64,000 nucleotides of DNA from Streptomyces mutabilis. Lineage in GTDB: Bacteria; Actinomycetota; Actinomycetes; Streptomycetales; Streptomycetaceae. Both the position numbers and the translations under genes were made by a program. The stretch covers positions 1 through 64,000 of the forward strand of contig NZ_BMTT01000011.1 of assembly GCF_014649815.1 (NCBI RefSeq). The letters are read 5' to 3'. The notes beneath the pieces were generated by a model. It ran no database searches, was not told the DNA's origin, and saw nothing but the letters and a program-made list of their open reading frames with translations. Below, in pieces: positions 1-8,200 of this stretch. Each line of letters starts with the position of its first letter. Positions within the stretch are counted from its first letter, which is position 1.

Positions 1-67
1 ATTAGCTCAGCGGGAGAGCGCTTCCCTGACACGGAAGAGGTCACTGGTTCAATCCCAGTATCGCGCA
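1..67 (+). tRNA. tRNA-Val (GAC), 5' end outside window
   Basis: The D arm, anticodon arm (stem CTTCC/GGAAG, loop with GAC at 28-30), variable loop and T arm are present. The 3' acceptor strand at 60-66 would pair with bases lying before the window, so about five bases are missing. No CCA is encoded. The body is identical to the next tRNA; only the acceptor stem differs. Confidence 0.93.
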
Positions 68-92
68 CGCAGTACCGCACCTGGTGCTCCCA

Positions 93-164
93 GGACGATT
101 AGCTCAGCGGGAGAGCGCTTCCCTGACACGGAAGAGGTCACTGGTTCAATCCCAGTATCGTCCA
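93..164 (+). tRNA. tRNA-Val (GAC)
   Basis: The acceptor arms GGACGAT (93-99) and ATCGTCC (157-163) pair perfectly, with discriminator A at 164. The anticodon loop at 123-129 carries GAC at 125-127, which reads valine GUC/GUU codons. It lies 25 bases after an identical-bodied copy, so the two are probably processed from one transcript. CCA is not encoded. Confidence 0.95.
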
Positions 165-172
165 CACTCACC

Positions 173-208
173 GAAGCCCCCGGCCGTCTCGCACGGTCCG
201 GGGGCTTC
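173..208 (+). terminator. Terminator after tRNA pair
   Basis: GAAGCCCCCGG at 173-183 pairs with CCGGGGGCTTC at 198-208, followed by a T-containing tract. It sits nine bases after the second tRNA and fits as the end of the tRNA transcript. Confidence 0.75.
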
Positions 209-351
209 GTCGTGGTTTTCGCTCGGATCAGCCGGCTCAGCTGGAGAAGAGCATGTGGCCGAAGCTCGGAGGCACCGACGCCGCGTCGCACATCGGCTCG
301 CAGCGCCGGGAAGCCCCGGCGACGGGCCGGGAGCTCCCGGGCGGGAAGAGC

Positions 352-385
352 AATGCCGGCGCAGCTCCCCAGCTGCGCCGGCATT
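352..385. terminator. Strong 15-bp stem-loop, probable bidirectional terminator
   Basis: AATGCCGGCGCAGCT at 352-366 pairs perfectly with the complement at 371-385 across a four-base loop. On the plus side a short T run follows. It lies downstream of the minus-strand membrane protein at 472-654 and may also back up the tRNA terminator. The rest of 209-471 shows no gene. Confidence 0.65.
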
Positions 386-471
386 TTGCCGTCCGCCGCA
401 CCCCCGTCCCCACGGGGTTTCATGGATGGATGTCCCCGCCCGGACCGCTCTTCCGGGCCTGGGGTCGCCGC

Positions 472-654
472 TCAGCGCCCCAGCATCACACCCACGGACG
501 ACGCCTGTGTGGCCACCGTCTCCCACCCGTCGAAGACGAGGAGGAGCAGGGCCGCCAGGGGCAGGGCCATGACCGTCGCCACCAAGGGGTGACGGCGTCC
601 CTGACGGCGACTTCCGCGTGTGCGGACCAGCGTCCGCGGTACCGTCTGGGCCAT
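472..654 (-). CDS. Small single-span membrane protein, function unknown
   Basis: Sixty residues. An Arg-rich N-terminus (residues 1-22, RTRGSRRQGRR) precedes a hydrophobic stretch at about 25-42 (PLVATVMALPLAALLLLVF), then a short polar tail ending in VGVMLGR. The start ATG at 654 has a strong ribosome binding site (AGGAGAGG, four bases upstream), which is the main reason to accept so short an ORF. The positive-inside pattern suggests the N-terminus is cytoplasmic. I do not recognise the family. It stands alone, ended by the stem-loop at 352-385. Confidence 0.65.
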   Translation of the reverse strand: MAQTVPRTLVRTRGSRRQGRRHPLVATVMALPLAALLLLVFDGWETVATQASSVGVMLGR

Positions 655-1240
655 GGTCCCTCTCCTGACCGTTTCCGTTGTCTTGGCAGCGGCGGGCGTC
701 TGACCTCGGGGGACGAGTGCTGCACCCGCCGCTTGACCTCAAATCTAGGCGCCCGGCGGTCACCGGACGTCATGCCCTCGTACCGATTGCCGGGCCTCCC
801 GGAGGATGAGCCATGCCCCGGTACGTACTCCTCTGGGTGGAGACCGGGTCCCGGGCCTCGGGGTCTTCCCCGAGGGGGCGCCCGAAGTATCCCTGTTCAT
901 CCGTACTGTCCGGTGACATCGCTCTCTCCGGCCACGCCCCGGCGTACGCCCGCCTCCCTCCACCGCTCGTCCCCGCACGCCACCACGGCGCGCGCGTGCC
1001 GTCGCCACGGGGTCTCCGCCACTTCCGCCCGCTCACCCGCGCCCGGCCCAATGCCCGCACCGCGGCGGCTGGTTGGGAAGGCCGGCGCCACCCCGGCCGG
1101 ACGGACCTCGCGTTCCCTGACCGTTCCTCAACTCTCCCACCCGGTACTGACAATCCCTCGCCCCGAGAGGGCGCGGCCTCTGCGCGCGGGCGGCCATGGA
1201 AACGTAAGCTGTGGCACGTCACAGGGACCGGGCAGCGGGG
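655..1240. other. Intergenic region, no supported gene
   Basis: About 585 bases between divergent genes. Open frames here are long only because of high GC and show no motif or good ribosome site. It must hold the promoters of the small membrane protein and the kinase, but I cannot place either with confidence. Confidence 0.5.
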
Positions 1241-2737
1241 ATGAACATGGCGATGATGCGCCTGAGGCGCGAGGACCCGCGCGTCGTCGGCTCGTTCAGG
1301 CTTCACAGGCGGCTCGGCGCGGGTGGAATGGGCGTGGTCTACCTGGGCTCCGACAAGAAGGGGCAGCGGGTCGCGCTCAAGGTCATCCGGCCGGATCTGG
1401 CCGAGGACGAGGAGTTCCGGTCGCGGTTCGCCCGCGAGGTCTCGGCGGCCCGGCGCATCCGGGGCGGCTGCACCGCGCGGCTGGTCGCCGCGGACCTGGA
1501 GGCGGACCGCCCCTGGTTCGCGACGCAGTACGTGCCCGGCCCCTCCCTGCACGACAAGGTCGTCGACGGAGGCCCGCTCGGTGCGGCCGACGTGGCCGCT
1601 GTGGGCGCCGCCCTGTCCGAGGGGCTCGTCGCGGTGCACGAGGCCGGCGTGGTCCACCGGGACCTGAAGCCGTCCAACATCCTGCTGTCCCCGAAGGGGC
1701 CGCGGATCATCGACTTCGGCATCGCCTGGGCCACGGGTGCCTCCACACTCACGCACGTCGGCACCGCGGTCGGGTCCCCCGGGTTCCTCGCGCCGGAGCA
1801 GGTGCGCGGGGCGGCGGTCACGCCGGCCACGGACGTGTTCTCGCTCGGTGCCACACTGGCGTACGCCTCGATGGGCGACTCGCCCTTCGGGCACGGCAGT
1901 TCCGAGGTGATGCTGTACCGCGTGGTGCACGAGGAGGCCCAGCTGGACGGCGTCCCGGACGCCCTTGCCCCGCTGGTGCGGGCCTGCCTGGCCAAGGACC
2001 CCGAGGAGCGCCCGAGCACACTGCAACTGTCTCTGCGGCTCAAGGAGATCGCCGCCCGGGAGGCCCAGGGCCTGGCCGACGTACGGCCGCCGGCGCCGCG
2101 CAGCGCGGAGGCGGACCTGCCGACGGGGCGGCTCGCCGACACCTACCCGGAACGTGCGCAGCGGCGTCCACAGGGCCGACCGGGTGCGCAGGGCACCCCC
2201 GCCCCGAGGAACACCTCCGGGTCCCGGGGCCCCGGGCCCGCCCGCGGGGCCGACGCGTCACGCGGCGGCACGCCTTCGCGCGGTGGCGCACCGTCGCGGG
2301 GCGGGGCCTCGGCCCGGGGCGGCAACGCGTCGCGCGGAGGCGGTACGGGCTCACGGGGGGGCTCGCGGCCCACGCCCGCCTCCCGCAGCAACACGGGACG
2401 CACCGGGAGCGGATCCCGCAGCAACACGGGACGCAACGGGAGCGCCTCCCGTCACGACAGCGGGGGCCGGTCCGCGCCGCGCAGCGGGGCCGGCCGTACG
2501 GCGCCGCGGACCACGGGGACCGGTTGGCGGCGGCCCGCGAACCCGCGGCTGCTGCGGCAGCGGCTGTTCGTGTTCGTGGTCGTGACGCTGCTGGTCGCGC
2601 TCGGCATCGCCGCCGCGCAGGGCTGTCAGGGGCCGTCTCGGGGACTCGGCGACGAGCGGGACGGGGTGCGGGCGGCACAGGAGCGGGTGGACGTACGGGA
2701 TGACACGCCCGGTCAGGGGCAGGTACCCGGTCTCTGA
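1241..2737 (+). CDS. Membrane-anchored Ser/Thr protein kinase (Hanks type)
   Basis: The 498-residue protein has a eukaryotic-type kinase domain at about residues 14-280: Gly loop GAGGMG, VALKVI lysine, catalytic HRDLKPSN (His139-Asp141) and DFG. Residues 285-430 are low-complexity Arg/Gly/Ser/Pro-rich linker with repeated SRGG units. One transmembrane span follows (about 440-461, FVFVVVTLLVALGIAA), leaving only about 35 residues outside. It lacks PASTA or other known sensor domains. A GTG at 1211 extends the frame, but ATG 1241 with GCGGGG upstream is preferred; ATGs at 1247 and 1253 are also possible. It is monocistronic. Substrate and signal are not visible. Confidence 0.9.
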   Translation: MNMAMMRLRREDPRVVGSFRLHRRLGAGGMGVVYLGSDKKGQRVALKVIRPDLAEDEEFRSRFAREVSAARRIRGGCTARLVAADLEADRPWFATQYVPGPSLHDKVVDGGPLGAADVAAVGAALSEGLVAVHEAGVVHRDLKPSNILLSPKGPRIIDFGIAWATGASTLTHVGTAVGSPGFLAPEQVRGAAVTPATDVFSLGATLAYASMGDSPFGHGSSEVMLYRVVHEEAQLDGVPDALAPLVRACLAKDPEERPSTLQLSLRLKEIAAREAQGLADVRPPAPRSAEADLPTGRLADTYPERAQRRPQGRPGAQGTPAPRNTSGSRGPGPARGADASRGGTPSRGGAPSRGGASARGGNASRGGGTGSRGGSRPTPASRSNTGRTGSGSRSNTGRNGSASRHDSGGRSAPRSGAGRTAPRTTGTGWRRPANPRLLRQRLFVFVVVTLLVALGIAAAQGCQGPSRGLGDERDGVRAAQERVDVRDDTPGQGQVPGL

Positions 2738-2976
2738 GGCTCCGGATGTGCCCGGCGGCCGGGGATCGGATGACGCGGTCCTCGTGCGGGGGGGGCGGCG
2801 CGTGGGCCGGATCGTCGGCCCGTCGGTCGCGTCGGCCCGTAGGCGCGTCACCCCGTCGGCCTCGTCAACGGTCCTCTGGTAGAGGCCGGCCGCGGGCGCG
2901 CGCCCCGCCCGGCGGGCTCCCTCCGGCCGCGTCGACGCCGGACGGCGGACCGCCGGACGAATCCCGTAGCCGACGT

Positions 2977-3795
2977 CTACGCCGTGGGCCGGCCCGTCGT
3001 CACCGCGTAGAAGGCGACCGCCGCCGCCGCGCCCACGTTCAGGGAGTCGACGCCGTGGGACATCGGGATGCGGACCCGTTCGTCGGATGCCGCCAGGGCC
3101 CGCCGGGACAGGCCGTCGCCCTCGGCGCCCAGCATCAGGGCCACCCGGTCCATGCGGTGCGGGGCGACCTCGTCGAGGGACTTCGCCCGCTCGTCGGGGG
3201 TGAGGGCGAGGAGCGTGAAGCCCGACTCGCGCACCGTCGCCAGTCCGGCGGGCCAGGTGTCGAGGCGGGCGTAGGGAACCGAGAAGACCGCGCCCATCGA
3301 AACCTTCACGCTGCGCCGGTAGAGGGGGTCCGCACAGTCCGGGGAGAGGAGTACCGCGTCCATGCCGAGGGCGGCGGCGGAGCGGAAGATCGCGCCGATG
3401 TTGGTGTGGTCGTTGACCGACTCCATGACGACCACGCGCCGGGCGGTGGTCAGGATGTCGGCCGCCGCGGGCAGCGGTTTGCGCGCCATCGAGGCGAGCG
3501 CGCCGCGGTGCACGTGGTAGCCGGTGACGCGTTCGGCGAGCTGCGGGTCGACGACGTACACCGGTGCGGGGGCCTCGTCGATGACGTCGCGCATGGTGTC
3601 GACCCACTTGGCGGAGAGCAGCATCGAGCGCATCCCGTAGCCCGCTTCGCCGGCCCGCCGGATGACCTTCTCGCCCTCGGCGATGAACAGGCCCTCGGCG
3701 GGTTCGCGGCGGCGGCGCAGTTCGACGTCGGTCAGGCCGGTGTAGTCGTGCAGGCGCGGGTCGTCGGGGTCGTGGATCGTGATGAGGTCGGCCAT
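2977..3795 (-). CDS. TrmH/SpoU-family RNA 2'-O-methyltransferase
   Basis: The 272-residue protein has an N-terminal substrate-binding part (residues 1-100, RRRREPAEGLFIAEGEKV) and a C-terminal SPOUT knot fold. SPOUT motifs are visible: NDHTNIGAIFRSAAALG (motif 1), LMLGAEGDGLS (motif 2) and IPMSHGVDSLNVGAAAAV (motif 3). It should methylate a ribose in rRNA or tRNA using SAM; the exact position is not predictable. The start ATG lies one base after the stop of the upstream cobA-type gene, so the two are probably translationally coupled, although their functions are unrelated. Confidence 0.9.
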   Translation of the reverse strand: MADLITIHDPDDPRLHDYTGLTDVELRRRREPAEGLFIAEGEKVIRRAGEAGYGMRSMLLSAKWVDTMRDVIDEAPAPVYVVDPQLAERVTGYHVHRGALASMARKPLPAAADILTTARRVVVMESVNDHTNIGAIFRSAAALGMDAVLLSPDCADPLYRRSVKVSMGAVFSVPYARLDTWPAGLATVRESGFTLLALTPDERAKSLDEVAPHRMDRVALMLGAEGDGLSRRALAASDERVRIPMSHGVDSLNVGAAAAVAFYAVTTGRPTA

Positions 3796-3796
3796 G

Positions 3797-5029
3797 TCAC
3801 GCCGTCCCGTGCGGGCCGACGCCGACGACCTCGCCCACGACGATGACGGCGGGAGGCTTGACCTCCTGCGCGACGACCGTCTCGGCGACCGTGCCGAGGG
3901 TGGCGTCGACCCGGCGCTGGGCGGCCGTCGTGCCCTCCTGGACGAGGGCTACCGGAGTCTCGGGGGACCGTCCGTGTGCGACGAGGGCCTCGGCGATCTT
4001 GCCGATCTTGTCCACGCCCATGAGGATCACGAGCGTGCCGGTGAGCTTGGCGAGGGACGGCCAGTCGACCAGGGAGCGCTCGTCGTCGGGGGCGACGTGG
4101 CCGCTGACCACGGTGAACTCGTGGGCGACGCCACGGTGGGTGACCGGGATGCCGGCGGCGCCGGGGACCGAGATGGAGCTGGAGATCCCGGGAACGACCG
4201 TGCAGGGGATGCCCGCCTCGGCGAGCGCCTGTGCCTCCTCCATGCCCCGGCCGAAGACGAACGGGTCGCCGCCCTTGAGCCGTACGACCGCCTTGCCCTG
4301 CTCGGCGTGCTCGATCAGCGCGTTGTTGATGGCCTCCTGGGCCATGAAGCGGCCGTACGGGATCTTCGCCGCGTCGATGACCTCCACGTGCGGCGGCAGC
4401 TCGGCGAGCAGGTCGCGCGGGCCGAGCCGGTCGGCGATGACGACGTCGGCCTCGGCGAGCAGACGGCGGCCCCGGACGGTGATCAGGTCCGGGTCGCCGG
4501 GTCCGCCGCCGACCAGGGCGACTCCGGCGGTGCGGGTGCGGTGGTGCGGGGCGACGATGGTGCCGTCGCGCAGGCCCTCGACGACCGCGTCCCGGATGGC
4601 GGCGGTGTGGCGGGGGTCCCGGCCGCGGGCGTCCGTGGTGAGCACGGCGACGGTGACGCCCTCGCTGTGGCCGGTCGCCGGGGTCCAGGCGGTGGCCCGG
4701 TCGGCGTCGTCGGAGCGGACGCACCACACGCGGTGCCGCTCGGCCTCGGCGGAGGCGGCGGCGTTGGCCGCGGTGTCGCTGGTGGCGATCAGGGCGTACC
4801 AGGCGTCCGCCAGGTCGCCCTCCTCGTACGGGCGCCGCTCCCAGGTGATCTCGCCCGCGTCGGCCATGGCCTCGACCGAGGGGGTGGCGTCGGGGGACAC
4901 GAGGCGGATGTCCGCGCCAGCGGCGAGGAGGGCCGGGAGGCGGCGCTGGGCGACCTGACCGCCGCCGAGGACCACCACGCGGCGGCCGGTCAGACGGAGG
5001 CCTACGGGGTAGGCGGGGTGTTCAGCCAT
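3797..5029 (-). CDS. cobA: Precorrin-2 dehydrogenase / uroporphyrinogen-III C-methyltransferase fusion (CysG/CobA type)
   Basis: The 410-residue fusion makes precorrin-2 and possibly sirohydrochlorin, feeding cobalamin and siroheme synthesis. Residues about 8-150 are a siroheme-synthase N-terminal Rossmann domain (VVVLGGGQVAQRRLPALL). Residues about 165-405 are a SUMT methyltransferase: VALVGGGPGDPDLITVRG, RLKGGDPFVFGRG and PVTHRG motifs. It is shorter than E. coli CysG (457 residues), mainly in the middle domain. ATG 5029 is preferred over the upstream in-frame codon because GAGGAG lies before it. It heads a pair with the methyltransferase gene. A four-unit ten-base repeat lies 62-101 bases upstream. 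Confidence 0.9.
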   Translation of the reverse strand: MAEHPAYPVGLRLTGRRVVVLGGGQVAQRRLPALLAAGADIRLVSPDATPSVEAMADAGEITWERRPYEEGDLADAWYALIATSDTAANAAASAEAERHRVWCVRSDDADRATAWTPATGHSEGVTVAVLTTDARGRDPRHTAAIRDAVVEGLRDGTIVAPHHRTRTAGVALVGGGPGDPDLITVRGRRLLAEADVVIADRLGPRDLLAELPPHVEVIDAAKIPYGRFMAQEAINNALIEHAEQGKAVVRLKGGDPFVFGRGMEEAQALAEAGIPCTVVPGISSSISVPGAAGIPVTHRGVAHEFTVVSGHVAPDDERSLVDWPSLAKLTGTLVILMGVDKIGKIAEALVAHGRSPETPVALVQEGTTAAQRRVDATLGTVAETVVAQEVKPPAVIVVGEVVGVGPHGTA

Positions 5030-5090
5030 GCGGGAGCGCTCCTCGTCCTGGCGGTGCGGCGGGCGGCGCTGCGGCATCGGAGCGGCCCTG

Positions 5091-5130
5091 ACGTGCGGAT
5101 ACGTGGGGTCACGTGGGGATACGTGCGGAT
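5091..5130. repeat. Four tandem 10-bp repeats upstream of cobA-type gene
   Basis: Four back-to-back units, 5091-5100, 5101-5110, 5111-5120 and 5121-5130, share the pattern ACGTG(C/G)GG(A/T)(T/C); units 1 and 4 are identical. The period is about one helical turn, so a protein reading ACGTG would bind one DNA face. The array sits 62-101 bases before the cobA-type start on the minus strand. Confidence 0.85.
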
Positions 5131-5241
5131 TCTAGGAGACGGGCACGGGCGGTACGAGGCCGGTCCGGTGTACGGCGGGGTCCGGGGCCCACGGGGGTGG
5201 GCGGCGCGGAACAGCCGGTCGCGCCGCCCGCCCCGCTGTGG

Positions 5242-8200
5242 CTACTTCTCCGTCACGCCCGCCGAGTCGAAGGTCGCGACCTCGTGCATCGCCCGCGCCG
5301 TGCTCTGCACCATCGGCAGCGCGAGCAGCGCGCCCGTGCCCTCGCCGAGGCGGAGGTCCAGGTCGACCAGGGGGCGCAGGCCGAGCTTGTTGAGCGCGGC
5401 GACGTGGCCGGGCTCGGCGCTGCGGTGACCCGCGATGCAGGCCGCCAGGACCTCGGGGGCGATCGCGCGGGCCACCAGTGCGGCGGCACCGGCGCTGACG
5501 CCGTCCAGGATCACCGGTGTGCGCAGGGAGGCGCCACCGAGCAGCAGGCCGACCATGGCCGCGTGTTCGAAGCCGCCGACCGCGGCGAGGACGCCGATCG
5601 GGTCGGCCGGGTCGGGCTGGTGCACCTCGATCGCCCGGCGCACGACCTCGGTCTTGCGGACCAGGGTCTCGTCGTTGATGCCGGTGCCCCGGCCGGTGAC
5701 CTCGGCCGGGTCGGCGCCGGTGAAGACGGAGATGAGCGCGGCGGAGGCGGTGGTGTTCGCGATGCCCATCTCGCCGGTGAGCAGCGCCTTGTTGCCCGCC
5801 GCCACCAGGTCGCGGGCAGTCTCGATACCGACCTCGATGGCCTGCTTGGCCTCCTCGCGGGTCATCGCGGGGCCGGCCGTCATGTCGGACGTGCCCGCGC
5901 GGACCTTGCGGGGCAGCAGGCCGGGCGTCGCGGGCAGGTCGGCGGCGACCCCGACGTCCACGACGCACACCTCGGCGCCGACCTGGGTGGCGAAGGCGTT
6001 GCAGACGGCTCCCCCGCCCAGGAAGTTGGCCACCATCTGGGCGGTGACCTCCTGCGGCCAGGGGGTGACGCCCTGGGCGTGCACCCCGTGGTCGCCGGCG
6101 AAGACCGCGACGGCCGCGGGCTCCGGGATCGGCGGCGGGCACTGCCGGGACAGGCCGGACAGCTGCGCGGAGATGATCTCCAGCATGCCGAGCGCCCCGG
6201 CCGGCTTGGTCATGCGCTTCTGGCGCTCCCATGCCTCACCGAGCGCCTTGGCGTCGAGCGGGCGGATCTGTGCGACGGTCTCGGCGAGCAGGTCGTGCGG
6301 TTCCTCTCCGGGCAGGGCGCGGCGGCCGTACGTCTCCTCGTGGACCACCCAGGACAGCGGGCGGCGCTTGGACCAGCCGGCCTGCATCAGCTCGGGCTCG
6401 TCCGGGAACTCGTCGACGTAACCGACGCACAGGTAGGCGACGATGTCCAGGTGTTCGGGCAGGCCCAGGGCGCGGACCATCTCCCGCTCGTCGAAGAAGC
6501 TGACCCAGCCGACGCCGAGGCCCTCGGCGCGGGCGGCGAGCCACAGGTTCTCGACGGCGAGCGCGGAGGAGTACGGCGCCATCTTGGGTTGGGTGTGCCG
6601 CCCCAGGGTGTGGCGGCCGCCGCGGGTCGGGTCGGCGGTGACGACGATGTTCACCGGGGTGTCGAGGATGGCCTCGATCTTCAGTTCCTTGAACTGCTTG
6701 GCCCGGCCCTTGGGCAGCGACTTCGCGTACGCGTCGCGCTGACGCATGGCCAGTTCGTGCATCGCGCGGCGGGTGTCGGCGGAGCGGATGACGACGAAGT
6801 CCCAGGGCTGCGAGTGGCCGACGGAGGGCGCGGTGTGGGCGGCCTCGAGGACGCGGAGCAGCACCTCGTGCGGGATGGGGTCGCTGCGGAAGCCGTTGCG
6901 GATGTCGCGGCGTTCGCGCATGACCTTCAGGACGGCCTCGCGTTCGGCGTCGGCGTAGGCGGGGGCCGCCGGGCCGGTGGACTGTCGTACTTCCGCCTCC
7001 GCGGTCGCGCTCACGTCGTGCGGGTCTTCCTGGTCGGCGGCTCGAGTGTCCAGGTCGTCGGCGTTCTGGGCGACTTCGGGGTCGGCCTCGCGCGGGGCGG
7101 GGACCGGGGCCACGGGCTCCGAGGCCTGCGGGGCGTCCTGGGTGCCCGGGGCCTCTTGAGGAGCCTGAGCCGCCTGGGTCTCCCACGTCTGCGGCGGTAC
7201 GACGAGCGCTTCGTGGGGCGTCGGCGCGAGATGCGGGTTGGTCGGGACCTGCCCGCCGTCGACCGGCACGAACTGGCCCACGGGCTGGTCGGGACCTTGC
7301 TCCGCGGGCTGGTCCGGGTGCGGCTCGGACCGGACGCCGTCCGCCGATGCCGCGTCGGCCACCGCCGGTTCGGGCGCGGGGTGCGAAGCGTCCGCTTCCG
7401 GCGGTACGTCGGTGCCGACGAGGGACTGAGGGCCCTGAGCGAACTGCGCGTCACGCGGGGCGGACTGGCCGTCCGGGGCGGGCCGGGCGTCCGGGGCGGG
7501 CCGGGCGTCCGGGGCGGGCCGGGCGTCCGGCTGGGCATCGGCGACGGGCTGGGGCTCCGGCTGGTGTGCGACGGAGTGCGTGCCGGCGTCCTGGGGTGGG
7601 GTGGGCTGGGGTGCGACCTGCTCGGGTGCGGCCTGCACGTCCGCGTGCGGGCGGTCCTCCACCGCCTGGACGGGCTGTGCGGTGTCCGTCGGCTGTGCGG
7701 AGGTCTCCGGCGCCGTTGCGGGCTGCCCGGTGGCGGCCGCGGTCTGCGGGAACGGCTGGTGCCCGGCGGGTTCGGCGGCGGACTCGCCGGGTGCCTGACC
7801 GGCCGCGACGACGGAGGCGGCCCGGTCGGGCTCGGCCACGGGCGCCTCGGCAGGCGGTGCTTCCTGGGGCTCGGGGACCTCGGTGGGCTCGGCCGTCTGT
7901 ACGGGCTGGGGAACGTCGGTCGGCTCGGCCACCGTCGGTACGGGCTCGGGAGACTGGGGCGCCGTCTCCGCGACGTCTTGTGCCCGGGACGACTCGACCA
8001 CCTGCGCGGGGCCGGGGACCTGCGTCGACTCGGCCTCCTGCACGTCCTCGGCAATCTCGGCCCGCCGCACCGCCTGACCCGCCTCCGGGACGCCGGTCGG
8101 CTCGACCGGTTGCGCGGCGGGGTCGGCTCCCTGCGGCGGCGCACCCTGCTGCGCGGCTTCGGAGAACTCGGTCGGCTGCTCCGCCGGCGCGGGCTCCGGC

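Noticed and set aside
1-210. Integration site at the tRNA-Val genes
   Set aside because: No integrase or partial tRNA duplication follows; the second gene is a complete tRNA.
253-2703. 816-codon plus-strand ORF overlapping the kinase
   Set aside because: Arg/Gly/Pro-rich shadow frame of the kinase with no motif.
5091-5130. CRISPR-like array
   Set aside because: Ten-base units without spacers and no cas genes; it is a simple tandem repeat.
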